NCBI GenBank assembly: GCA_036653535.1
Contig: JAVVTR010000006.1
Location: forward strand, 1-64,000
From: JAVVTR01 sp036653535
GTDB lineage: Bacteria; Bacteroidota; Bacteroidia; Bacteroidales; P3
Length of the DNA stretch: 64,000 bases
Reading direction: 5' to 3'
The stretch's first letter is position 1. Each line of letters begins with the position of its first letter. A program made the position numbers and the translations under genes. The notes under the pieces are model-generated. The model had not been told where the DNA came from, ran no database searches, and saw only the letters and a program-made list of their open reading frames with translations. This document shows, one piece after another, positions 24,207-32,026 of this stretch.

Positions 24207-25562
24207 TTATTTCCCAGAAAAATAAATTTCCATGGCTCCGTGCCCATATTTGGCAGAAGAAGCATCTAAATAGTGTAGACCCGTGTAAGGTTTTAAAATC
24301 TTTTTCATTTCTTGTTTTAAGCTTCCGTTGCCCACTCCGTGGATAAAGATAATTTTAGAGACTTTCTTTTCTATCGCTTCATTTAGACAGCGTTCAAAAT
24401 GCTTTATTTGCAACTGTAGTATTTCATAAGCCTGCATATCGGAAATATTTTCCACTAAAGATTCTATATGCAAGTCTATTTCTACTGTGTTTTTATCTAT
24501 AAAAAAGGGAGCCAAAAAACTTTCGTTTTGTATAGGACGAAGCATTTGTTTTTGGCTTGAGGCAGAGGAATTACGATCTTCAAAAGGAGTGCTATGTACT
24601 ATGGCGTTTTGTGCTTTATGTTCGTTTATATTTACTAATGGTAGAAGCAAGATTTTTTCTCTCAAAAATACAGGATAAATATAATTTTCCGTTTGCAAAA
24701 ATCGCTTGGTTTTTAGTTCGTATGCACAACTCACGGGCATCAGCCAACAGCTACTTTCCTCTTGATAGAAAAGACATTGGAATACTCCTTCACTCCAAAG
24801 TCCTATTTCGTCTCTTTCTAAACTTTCTACTAAAATTTTGGAATAGGGGGGAACCGATGCATAATCTNNNNNNNNNNNNNNNNNNNNNNNNNNNNNNNNN
24901 NNNNNNNNNNNNNNNNNNNNNNNNNNNNNNNNNNNNNNNNNNNNNNNNNNNNNNNNNNNNNNNNNNTCACTCCAAAGTCCTATTTCGTCTCTTTCTAAAC
25001 TTTCTACTAAAATTTTGGAATAGGGGGGAACCGATGCATAATCCACGCCATAAAAAGACTCTACTCCTTTGCTTGCCAAATTATAGATAATAGAATAAGG
25101 AGTGTAATTGATAATGTATAAATCTATTCCCCCTTTCATCATCCATTGTTGGTCGTGAGGAAGAAAGCCTAAGTAAAGACCTTCCGCTTGGGAAGTTTTG
25201 CTTACATAACCGTGATGGAGAGCCGATATACGCTTGTCGGTATCTTCTTCTAAATTTGTGTTTTCTAAAGAGGCTTCCATTTTTTCCTCCATAGGAGGAG
25301 AAGAAAGATTTTCTGCTTCTTTTCCCGAGCCAGCTCCAAATTTAGATTCAGATCCAGGGAAGGAGGGACTTAAACCTTCGAAAAAGATTTTTTCACTATA
25401 AGACTTAGGTTTTTCTATTTTAAGTAGATCGTGTACAGCAAAAGGAATTTCGAAATCATCGTCTGTAAGTACGTTTACCGTAGTAGAATTTAGAATACGA
25501 CTAACGACTCCGCCGCCTTTTTGGTCCATAAACTTAACCTTGTCTCCAACTTGTAATTTCAT
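24207..25562 (-). CDS. DUF2027-Smr domain protein, containing an assembly gap
   Basis: As written it spans 451 codons, including 99 N (24868-24966). The 77 bp on both sides of the gap are identical (24790-24866 and 24967-25043), so the true gene is most likely 392 aa with bases 24867-25043 absent; that is 177 bp, so the frame is kept. The N-terminal part (LQVGDKVKFMDQKGGGVVS) is an SH3-like start of the DUF2027 region. The last 80 residues form an Smr domain (VEIDLHIESLV, FIHGVGNGSLKQEM), the nuclease-like module of MutS2, without the MutS ATPase. Promoter -7 box at 25752-25759. Function unknown; nucleic-acid binding is inferred. Confidence 0.88.
   Translation of the reverse strand: MKLQVGDKVKFMDQKGGGVVSRILNSTTVNVLTDDDFEIPFAVHDLLKIEKPKSYSEKIFFEGLSPSFPGSESKFGAGSGKEAENLSSPPMEEKMEASLENTNLEEDTDKRISALHHGYVSKTSQAEGLYLGFLPHDQQWMMKGGIDLYIINYTPYSIIYNLASKGVESFYGVDYASVPPYSKILVESLERDEIGLWSXXXXXXXXXXXXXXXXXXXXXXXXXXXXXXXXXXDYASVPPYSKILVESLERDEIGLWSEGVFQCLFYQEESSCWLMPVSCAYELKTKRFLQTENYIYPVFLREKILLLPLVNINEHKAQNAIVHSTPFEDRNSSASSQKQMLRPIQNESFLAPFFIDKNTVEIDLHIESLVENISDMQAYEILQLQIKHFERCLNEAIEKKVSKIIFIHGVGNGSLKQEMKKILKPYTGLHYLDASSAKYGHGAMEIYFSGK
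24868..24966. other. Assembly gap (99 N) with a duplicated 77-bp flank
   Basis: Ninety-nine N, flanked on each side by the same 77 bp. This is the pattern of two contig ends overlapping by an assembler k-mer and joined by a scaffolder without merging. It is not a biological repeat. Confidence 0.9.
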
Positions 25563-25634
25563 AAGAAAATAATTTTAATAAATAGGTCTTATGTAACGAT
25601 TGCGCTAAGCGAAAGTAGAAACAAAACGTGGTTT

Positions 25635-25730
25635 TTAGCTTTGCTGATTCGGGTAATCGTCAACTTTGTTCACTCCATGAGGGCTATTTCCATACTCTGG
25701 TTGAAAGAATGGATCTTCCGTTCGTTTCAT
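25635..25730 (-). CDS. Possible small protein, 31 aa
   Basis: ATG at 25730, stop at 25635. The peptide begins MKRTEDPFFQPEYGNSPHG and is polar with no signal or membrane segment. It starts about 20 bases after the minus-strand -7 box at 25759-25752, so it would be the first frame on the Smr-gene transcript. The DPFF..EYGNSPHG start loosely recalls the N-terminus of M3 dipeptidyl carboxypeptidases, so it might be a gene remnant. Low certainty. Confidence 0.3.
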   Translation of the reverse strand: MKRTEDPFFQPEYGNSPHGVNKVDDYPNQQS

Positions 25731-25751
25731 AAAGCATGTTTTATAAGAGCA

Positions 25752-25759
25752 CAAAGATA
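25752..25759 (-). promoter_or_regulatory. -7 box for the small frame and Smr gene
   Basis: TATCTTTG on the minus strand. It predicts a leader of roughly 185 nt before the Smr gene start at 25562. Confidence 0.45.
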
Positions 25760-25851
25760 ATTTTTTTTTACATAGTCACCCTCATAATTCCTCTTTAGAG
25801 GGCCCTCTTTGCACAAATAAATTTAAATTATAAGACAAGGCTTCTGTATAG

Positions 25852-25883
25852 TTTGTAGGATAGATAAAATGTGAGTATTTTTG
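25852..25883 (+). promoter_or_regulatory. Bacteroidota promoter for the mbnP-mbnH pair
   Basis: -33 TTTG (25852-25855), 20-nt spacer, -7 TATTTTTG (25876-25883). It is the only promoter seen for the two following genes, which are 1 base apart. Confidence 0.65.
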
Positions 25884-25909
25884 CCTTTCTGAATTAAAAA
25901 AATAAAGTT

Positions 25910-26722
25910 TTGCAAGAGAATACTAATCCACATTCAAGAAGAGGCTTGATTTTTATAAAATGCTTATTACTTCTATGTATATTACCATTAGTTGGATGTA
26001 AAAAGCAGGAAATGAAAGGCAGCATAGATTTTCAATTTACTTTTACCTACGATGGTAAACCCATAAAATTAGGCGATACTCTATATCAAATACCATCCGG
26101 AAATTTTATTCAAATTGATGAAATTCAGTATTTTATTTCCAATGTATCCTTGATAGATGCTTCTGGCAATCGACAGAGTTTAGTAGAGACAAGAAATACG
26201 GCACACTATGTAGATATTAAGGATACCCCCACTCTTACTTGGACTACAAGGGAAAATCTGAATGCAGGTGTGTACGAATACGTAGAATTTGTATATGGTT
26301 TTACAGAAAGTGAAAATCGTTCCAATCGATTTGTTAATCCACCGGAAAGCTTTATGTTTTGGCCGGAAGCTTTAGGTGGAGGATATCATTATATGAAAAT
26401 AAACGGGAAATGGAAAAGAGCTAATGCCGATAGTGTAGAATTTCAGAATTTTGGATTGCATACGGGGGTAGGTCAAAGCTGGGAGAACGGAGTTGCGGTG
26501 AGTTTTCATCCTAATTATGTTGTTATTAGAGACAGTTTGCAATTATTTGTTACCGCTTCCTCTTCACGAACTCTTCAAATTAACATGGAAGTAAGTAATT
26601 GGTTTTCTAATCCAAATTTATGGAATTTCGAGCTTTATGGAGGTGGTATTATGCAAAATCAGAAGGCACAGCAAGCTTTGAAAGAGAATGCATGGAATGT
26701 ATTTAGTATAAAAATATTGTAG
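25910..26722 (+). CDS. MbnP-family copper-binding lipoprotein
   Basis: 270 aa. The start is probably the TTG at 25910, as no in-frame ATG precedes the signal sequence; a TTG at 25946 is an alternative. Lipobox LVGC with Cys30 predicts an exported lipoprotein. The body matches MbnP proteins: an opening beta strand GSIDFQFTFTYDGKP, IDEIQYFISNVSL, GVYEYVEFVYGF, the aromatic segment around FMFWPEALGGGYHYMKI and FGLHTG. In the methanobactin system, MbnP is oxidised at a Trp to kynurenine by its di-haem partner MbnH and binds copper; the next gene encodes an MbnH-like enzyme. The Trp here that would be modified has not been mapped. Confidence 0.82.
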   Translation: MQENTNPHSRRGLIFIKCLLLLCILPLVGCKKQEMKGSIDFQFTFTYDGKPIKLGDTLYQIPSGNFIQIDEIQYFISNVSLIDASGNRQSLVETRNTAHYVDIKDTPTLTWTTRENLNAGVYEYVEFVYGFTESENRSNRFVNPPESFMFWPEALGGGYHYMKINGKWKRANADSVEFQNFGLHTGVGQSWENGVAVSFHPNYVVIRDSLQLFVTASSSRTLQINMEVSNWFSNPNLWNFELYGGGIMQNQKAQQALKENAWNVFSIKIL

Positions 26723-26723
26723 G

Positions 26724-27890
26724 ATGAGCAAGCAAAGCTTTAGAATAAGGCAGCAGAATGAATTTCCGAAAAGTATCTTACATGGAGGTATAACATGCTT
26801 TTTTTCCTTGCTTTTAGTGGCTTGTCAGCCATTTACACCTGAAAAGGTTTTCGAACCTGATTATTTTGATTTACAAATTCCGACTTATTTTCCAAATCAA
26901 CTAAGTGTGCCATCCGATAATCGTTTATCCATCCAAGGGGTATTATTAGGAAGATATTTATTTTACGAAGGCTATCTTTCTGGACGTAGATCTACCGATT
27001 CTTTAATGTGTTGTGCTTCTTGTCATCTTCAAAGCCATGCTTTTGAATCTGGAATGGATAATCCTTATTATGTGGGAGGAAAAATGAGAGGATTAAAAGG
27101 TGGAATTACACCCCATAGTATGTTGCCTTTAATTAATGTAGCTTTTAACAAGGAGGCTTATGGTTGGAATGGAGCAGTGGAACCCATGGCCAAAAATATA
27201 GAAGATATTGTAAAGGCAAGCCTTACCGATCCGAATGAAATAGCAGGGAATTTAGACAGTATAGTAGCACGTATAGCCTCTATTCCCCTGTATCCACCCT
27301 TATTTGAAGCCGCTTTTGGCAGCCCACAGGTTACAGTAGATAGAATTTGTAAGGCCATAGCCCAATTTGTACGAACTTTAGTATCTTCCAACTCTCGTTT
27401 CGATCGTTACACTCGTGGGGAAATCACGCTTACAGACGAGGAAATGAAGGGTTATATCTTATTTACCACCGAAGAAGGAGCCGATTGCTTTCATTGCCAT
27501 GGTGGAAGTGGAAACGTTTTATTTTCTACCTATGCCTGTTTAAACAACGGTTTGGATGTGGCTTCCAACTATAGCGACCCTTATGATCGTTTTTTTATAA
27601 GTAAAAATCCTAAGGATAAAGGATCTTATAGGGTTCCCTCTTTAAGAAATATTGAATATACTGCACCCTATATGCACGATGGCCGATTTACAAGCTTGGA
27701 ACAAGTAATAGACCAGTATAGCGAACAGCTACATTATTCTCCTAATATCAGTCCTTTAATGCATCACGTAAAGGATTCGGGGGTTCAACTTACGGCTTAT
27801 GAAAAAACATGTCTTAAGTCTTTTCTGTTATCCTTGAGTGATCCTAATTTCCTTACCGATCCTAATTATGGGAAACCAAAAAGCAAATAA
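26724..27890 (+). CDS. Di-haem MbnH/MauG/cytochrome-c-peroxidase family lipoprotein
   Basis: 388 aa. Lipobox LVAC (Cys34). Two CXXCH haem c motifs, C97-C100-H101 (CCASCH) and C255-C258-H259 (CFHCH), plus the YRVPSLRNIEYTAPYMHDGRF region typical of the MauG/CcpA superfamily. Its start is 1 base after the MbnP-like gene's stop, so the pair is one transcript. By analogy with MbnH it would oxidise a Trp on the partner lipoprotein; a peroxide-detoxifying cytochrome c peroxidase is the alternative, but the gene pairing favours MbnH. It requires haem c maturation at the cell surface or periplasm. Confidence 0.88.
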   Translation: MSKQSFRIRQQNEFPKSILHGGITCFFSLLLVACQPFTPEKVFEPDYFDLQIPTYFPNQLSVPSDNRLSIQGVLLGRYLFYEGYLSGRRSTDSLMCCASCHLQSHAFESGMDNPYYVGGKMRGLKGGITPHSMLPLINVAFNKEAYGWNGAVEPMAKNIEDIVKASLTDPNEIAGNLDSIVARIASIPLYPPLFEAAFGSPQVTVDRICKAIAQFVRTLVSSNSRFDRYTRGEITLTDEEMKGYILFTTEEGADCFHCHGGSGNVLFSTYACLNNGLDVASNYSDPYDRFFISKNPKDKGSYRVPSLRNIEYTAPYMHDGRFTSLEQVIDQYSEQLHYSPNISPLMHHVKDSGVQLTAYEKTCLKSFLLSLSDPNFLTDPNYGKPKSK

Positions 27891-27935
27891 GAACCGTATG
27901 TTCTTTGGCTTTCCTGCCTTTTAAAAGAAAATTTT

Positions 27936-29819
27936 ATGAATTATTTATCGGTAGAGAATCTATCTAAATCGTATGGCGACAAAATGCTCTTTTCCAATGT
28001 GTCTTTTGGTATAGAAAAAGGGCAAAAAAAAGCATTGATTGCACGTAATGGCACCGGGAAAAGTACCTTATTGAACATTATAAACGGGAATGATTTAGCC
28101 GAGGAAGGGAAAGTGATTTTTCGTAAAGGCATAAAGGTGGCCTATCTTCCTCAAAATCCACCTTTTGATCCGGAACAAAGTATTATGGATTTTCTTTTTG
28201 AAGCAGAAAACGAATCCTTGTTGGCCGCTCGCGACTATGAGATGGTTCTATGGAAATTGGAAAAAGAGGATAGTCCAGAACTTCGGAAAAAGTTGGAAGA
28301 AGCAACCTTTAACATGGATAGAACAGCTGCTTGGGACTATGAGGGGCGACTAAAAGAAGTTCTTTTTCGATTGCAATTGTTGGAAGTAGATAAGAAAATG
28401 GGCTTACTCTCTGGGGGACAACAGAAAAAAGCAGCCTTGGCTAAAGTACTTATAGAAGCGGTAGATTTGCTTATATTGGATGAACCCACCAACCATTTAG
28501 ATTTGGTTATGACCGAATGGTTGGAAGATTTTTTAAGTAGGCAAAATTTAGCACTTTTATTAGTAACGCATGATCGTGCTTTTTTAGATGCGGTTTGTAG
28601 TGAAATTATTGAATTAGATAAAGGGCAAATTTATACCTATAAAGGTTCGTACAACTATTTTTTAGAAAAGAAAGCGGAAAGAGAAAGTATAGAAAGGGCA
28701 GAATTAGAAAAGGCCCGTAATACCTATCGACACGAATTGGATTGGATGAGGCGCATGCCTTGTGCCAGAGGAACCAAAGCCAAAGCAAGAAAAGAAGCCT
28801 TTTACGATTTAAAGGATTTTACCTCTGTATCCGTAAAAGAAGAGATACCAGAGTTAAGTGTACAAACGGAACGATTGGGAGGTAAGATCTTAGAAGTTTA
28901 TAATTTAGAAAAGAGTTATGCGGGGCATAAATTAATAGACGATTTTTCTTATACTTTTAAAAGAGGGGAAAAAATAGGAATAGTGGGGGCCAATGGAATA
29001 GGGAAATCTACCCTGTTAAATATGCTTACCGGGAAAATAAAGCCAGATTCGGGAAAGGTAGTGATAGGACAAACGGTAAAATTCGGTTATTATCAGCAAA
29101 ATGGGCTTATAGGAGGGGAAGATCGTCGGGTAATAGACATTATTAAAGAAGTGGCAGAAGTAGTAAAAATGGAAAATGGAAGTGAAATCTCCGCTTCTCA
29201 ATTTTTAACTTATTTTCAATTTGATGCTACCACCCAATATAATTATTTTTCGAATTTGAGTGGGGGCGAACGAAGACGTTTATATTTATTGAGAACCTTA
29301 ATGGCTAATCCTAATTTTTTAATATTAGATGAACCCACTAACGATTTAGATGTTTTTACCTTGATGCTCTTGGAAGATTTTCTTGCCCATTATCAAGGTT
29401 GTTTATTGATGGTTTCCCACGATCGTAGTTTTATGGAGGGTTTAGCCGATCATCTTTTTATTTTTGAAGGAGATGGAAAGATCAAGGATTATTATGGAAC
29501 TTACGCCCAATACAAGAAAGCGCTTATGGACATGCAACGTATTGGACAAAAGGAACAACGGAAAGAAAGGTCAGAGCAAAGGGTGGTAAGTCCTTCGAAC
29601 AAACCTACCTATAAGCAGAAGAAGGAATATGAAGAAATAGGACTTAGAATAGAAAATTTAGAAAAACAAAAGAAAGAATTAGAGTCTAAATTAAGTGATA
29701 CTGCTTCCTTAGATAGAGATTCGGTAGTAAAAGCCTCTCAAGAGATAGCACAAGTTTTATCCGAATTAGATTTGTGTGAGAATAAATGGCTTGCCTTAGC
29801 GGAACTTATGGGGGAATAA
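27936..29819 (+). CDS. ABC-F family ATPase, Uup-like
   Basis: 627 aa, cytoplasmic. Two ABC domains: Walker A ARNGTGKST (residues about 37-45) and GANGIGKST; signatures LSGGQQKKAALA and LSGGERRRLYLL; Walker B LILDEPTNHLD and LILDEPTNDLD. A linker of charged helices lies between them, and the last 80 residues form a coiled-coil tail like Uup. ABC-F proteins act on the ribosome in translation rather than in transport. The first Walker A has Arg in place of the usual Gly. Monocistronic. Confidence 0.92.
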   Translation: MNYLSVENLSKSYGDKMLFSNVSFGIEKGQKKALIARNGTGKSTLLNIINGNDLAEEGKVIFRKGIKVAYLPQNPPFDPEQSIMDFLFEAENESLLAARDYEMVLWKLEKEDSPELRKKLEEATFNMDRTAAWDYEGRLKEVLFRLQLLEVDKKMGLLSGGQQKKAALAKVLIEAVDLLILDEPTNHLDLVMTEWLEDFLSRQNLALLLVTHDRAFLDAVCSEIIELDKGQIYTYKGSYNYFLEKKAERESIERAELEKARNTYRHELDWMRRMPCARGTKAKARKEAFYDLKDFTSVSVKEEIPELSVQTERLGGKILEVYNLEKSYAGHKLIDDFSYTFKRGEKIGIVGANGIGKSTLLNMLTGKIKPDSGKVVIGQTVKFGYYQQNGLIGGEDRRVIDIIKEVAEVVKMENGSEISASQFLTYFQFDATTQYNYFSNLSGGERRRLYLLRTLMANPNFLILDEPTNDLDVFTLMLLEDFLAHYQGCLLMVSHDRSFMEGLADHLFIFEGDGKIKDYYGTYAQYKKALMDMQRIGQKEQRKERSEQRVVSPSNKPTYKQKKEYEEIGLRIENLEKQKKELESKLSDTASLDRDSVVKASQEIAQVLSELDLCENKWLALAELMGE

Positions 29820-29850
29820 ATAAGCTTATAGGCTAGGTTTTGTCTAAAAA

Positions 29851-29888
29851 AAGGTAGCGGTCTAATGGAAAGGTAGCGGTCTAATGGA
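29851..29888. repeat. 19-bp tandem repeat across the mtgA stop codon
   Basis: AAGGTAGCGGTCTAATGGA occurs at 29851-29869 and again at 29870-29888, followed by a diverged start of a third copy. On the minus strand the second copy holds the mtgA stop (29881-29883) and last codons. Confidence 0.8.
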
Positions 29889-30594
29889 AATGTACCGGTC
29901 CTATTTTGCGCATTAGATTTTGTATTCTTGCTTGTTGTCGATACATATAAGAACTTGGATGGCTTGGATTTCTTTTTCGTGGAGCCGGTAAAATAGTGGT
30001 TATCATAGCCGCTTGGGAGGAACTCAACTTTTTAGCCGATTTGTGATAGTAAGTTTGCGCCGCCATTTCCACGCCATAGATTCCTTTGCCAGTTTCTATG
30101 ATATTAAGATAGACCTCCATGATTCTTTCTTTAGGCCATAAAGTTTCTATTAAGAAGGTAAAATAAACTTCAAAGCCTTTACGTATATAAGATCTATTGG
30201 GCCAAAGAAAAACATTTTTGGCTGTTTGTTGAGAAATAGTACTACCTCCATGAATACGTTTCCCGTTCTCATTATGCTGGCGGGCTCTTTCTATGGCTTT
30301 CCAGTCGAATCCGTGATGCGTAAGGAAAAGATTATCTTCTCCGGCGACGACGGCTTGCACCATCTTTGGCGAAATATCTTCCAAATCGACCCAATCTTTA
30401 CTTAATCTTAAGGCTTGATCCTCCTTTATCTGATCGAACAAACGAATAATCATAATAGGAGTGACTGGTGGATTAATAAAACGATATAAAAGAGTAAAAA
30501 AGAGACTACTTCCAAAGAAAATAGCCATAGTCCAAAGGAAAACTTTTTTCAAGGTTTTTCCTAAATTACTCTTATTCTTGTGCTTTCTTGTCAT
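29881..30594 (-). CDS. Monofunctional peptidoglycan glycosyltransferase MtgA
   Basis: 237 aa, GT51. One N-terminal membrane helix (about residues 15-37) after a basic start, then the glycosyltransferase domain with EDNLFLTHHGFDW (catalytic Glu), GGSTISQQTAKN and RKGFEVYFTFLIE. It polymerises lipid II into glycan strands outside the inner membrane and lacks a transpeptidase domain. The last residues (GPVHFH) and stop sit in a 19-bp tandem repeat, suggesting the end has been reshaped. A -7 box TACTTTTG (minus strand, 30621-30614) is about 20 bases before the start. Confidence 0.93.
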   Translation of the reverse strand: MTRKHKNKSNLGKTLKKVFLWTMAIFFGSSLFFTLLYRFINPPVTPIMIIRLFDQIKEDQALRLSKDWVDLEDISPKMVQAVVAGEDNLFLTHHGFDWKAIERARQHNENGKRIHGGSTISQQTAKNVFLWPNRSYIRKGFEVYFTFLIETLWPKERIMEVYLNIIETGKGIYGVEMAAQTYYHKSAKKLSSSQAAMITTILPAPRKRNPSHPSSYMYRQQARIQNLMRKIGPVHFH

Positions 30595-30613
30595 GGCTTT
30601 TTCAAATACTCGG

Positions 30614-30621
30614 CAAAAGTA
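30614..30621 (-). promoter_or_regulatory. -7 box for mtgA
   Basis: TACTTTTG on the minus strand, predicting a leader of about 16 nt. No clear -33 box. Confidence 0.4.
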
Positions 30622-30862
30622 CTAAAATAATTATTGTTGTCCGAAAAAAATAAAAGGAAGTTCGAGAGTAATCTCCTTTTTTTTGGACCTTTGGTCTTGT
30701 TCTTTTCGGACCTTTGTCTTTTTTGGTTTTGGGGTTTACCTTTACCCTATAAAATTAACTTATTATTAATATTTAGATCTCGATAAAAATGGAAATTTTA
30801 CGATATTATAGTAAGAAAAGAAGATCGTTTTCGCCCAATAAAAAAGATCTGTAAAATTTTTG

Positions 30863-30870
30863 TATCTTTG
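30863..30870 (+). promoter_or_regulatory. -7 box abutting bamD
   Basis: TATCTTTG followed by CAC and the ATG at 30874. With the box centred near -7, transcription would begin at the start codon, implying a leaderless message. Confidence 0.5.
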
Positions 30871-30873
30871 CAC

Positions 30874-31677
30874 ATGCTTTTTGTAAAAAAAATACATATA
30901 TTATTGGTTTTAAGCATGCTTTTGCTTAGTTCCTGTGCTTATCAAAAGGAGTACTCTCAGGTGTCACGTTCTGGAACCTTGGACGAAAAATACAACTTTG
31001 CAGTAAAAGCCTATGATAAACAAGATTATAGAAAGGCTGTAGAGCTATTTGAAGAATTGGTTCCCCTTTATAGAGGAAAAGATATATTGGAAAGGTTGTT
31101 ATACAATGTTGCCTATTCTTATTTCTACGAAAAAGACTACTTTATGTCGGCTTATTATTTCCGTTCTTTAACCCGTCAATTTCCTAATAGTCAGTATTTA
31201 GAAGAAGCATCCTACATGAGTGCTTATTGTAAAACCTTAGAGTCGCCCGATTTTCGATTGGATCAGACTGCAACCGTAGAGGCAATAAAACAATTACAAT
31301 TGTTTATCAATTATTACCCCAATAGCCGTAGAAGTGAAGAAGCTGGGAAATTAATTAATGACATGCGTGAAAAATTAGCCTTAAAAGCGTATAACGTGGC
31401 TAATATGTATTATCGTAGAAGTTTATATAATGCGGCCTCTATTGCGTATAGTAATTTTTTAAAAGATTATCCGGAATCTAACGTTAGAGAACAGGCATTG
31501 TATATGATGATTAAAAGTCGATTTTTATATGCCGAAAATAGTATTAAAGAAAAGCAATCCGAACGCTATGCAAAGGTTATAGAGGGATATGAAGCTTTTT
31601 TACGATCTTTTTCCGATTCCAAATATCGCAAAGAAGTAGATAAATATTACAAAGAATCAAAGTTAAAAAAAATATAA
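30874..31677 (+). CDS. Outer-membrane assembly lipoprotein BamD
   Basis: 267 aa. The start at ATG 30874 gives a lipoprotein signal ending LLSSC (Cys21). The mature protein is built of TPR-like repeats (YNFAVKAYDKQDYRKAVELFEEL and three to four more) as in BamD, which works with BamA to insert outer-membrane barrels. Gene order bamD-rpoZ-coaBC is conserved in Bacteroidota. rpoZ begins 4 bases after its stop. The promoter box ends three bases before the ATG, so translation may start on a leaderless mRNA. Confidence 0.92.
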   Translation: MLFVKKIHILLVLSMLLLSSCAYQKEYSQVSRSGTLDEKYNFAVKAYDKQDYRKAVELFEELVPLYRGKDILERLLYNVAYSYFYEKDYFMSAYYFRSLTRQFPNSQYLEEASYMSAYCKTLESPDFRLDQTATVEAIKQLQLFINYYPNSRRSEEAGKLINDMREKLALKAYNVANMYYRRSLYNAASIAYSNFLKDYPESNVREQALYMMIKSRFLYAENSIKEKQSERYAKVIEGYEAFLRSFSDSKYRKEVDKYYKESKLKKI

Positions 31678-31681
31678 TTTT

Positions 31682-32020
31682 ATGGATTACAAGAGAATTA
31701 AAGCCAGTCAAGAAGCAATCACAAGAGATGTTTGCAAATTCGATGAATTGACGGGAAATTTATACGAAACGGTTGTAGTACTCTCCAAGAGATCCAATCA
31801 AATTTCTTCTGCTTTACGTCAAGAGTTGGTTAATAAAATTTCTGCATTTTCTGCCGTAACTACCAATAGTGAAAGTGTAGATGAAATTTTTGAAAATAGA
31901 GAACAAATAGAAATTGCCCGTTTTTACGAACAGCTACCAAAGCCAACACTAATGGCTATTCAAGAATTAAATGATCAGGTACTTTGTTTTAAACGTCCAA
32001 TGAAAGACGAAGAAATATAA
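31682..32020 (+). CDS. RNA polymerase omega subunit, Bacteroidota type
   Basis: 112 aa. It starts MDYKRIKASQEAITRDV and contains GNLYETVVVLSKRSNQIS, the omega/RPB6-like core that helps assemble RNA polymerase. Bacteroidota omega is diverged from E. coli RpoZ and longer at the C-terminus, as here. Located between bamD and coaBC, its conserved position. Confidence 0.87.
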   Translation: MDYKRIKASQEAITRDVCKFDELTGNLYETVVVLSKRSNQISSALRQELVNKISAFSAVTTNSESVDEIFENREQIEIARFYEQLPKPTLMAIQELNDQVLCFKRPMKDEEI

Positions 32021-32026
32021 GGAAAA

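Larger units (their letters stand above)
25563..25909. other. 347-bp intergenic region between the Smr gene and mbnP-like gene
   Basis: It contains a leftward -7 box (25752-25759), a possible 31-codon leftward gene (25635-25730) and the rightward promoter at 25852-25883. Nothing else is recognised. Confidence 0.5.

Noticed and set aside
24790..25043. Biological tandem duplication within the Smr gene
   Set aside because: The copies are identical and lie exactly on both sides of an N run; a contig-overlap artefact explains this better.
24557..25090. Open frame on the plus strand across the N gap
   Set aside because: It is antisense to the DUF2027-Smr gene, and its internal duplication comes from the doubled 77-bp contig end.
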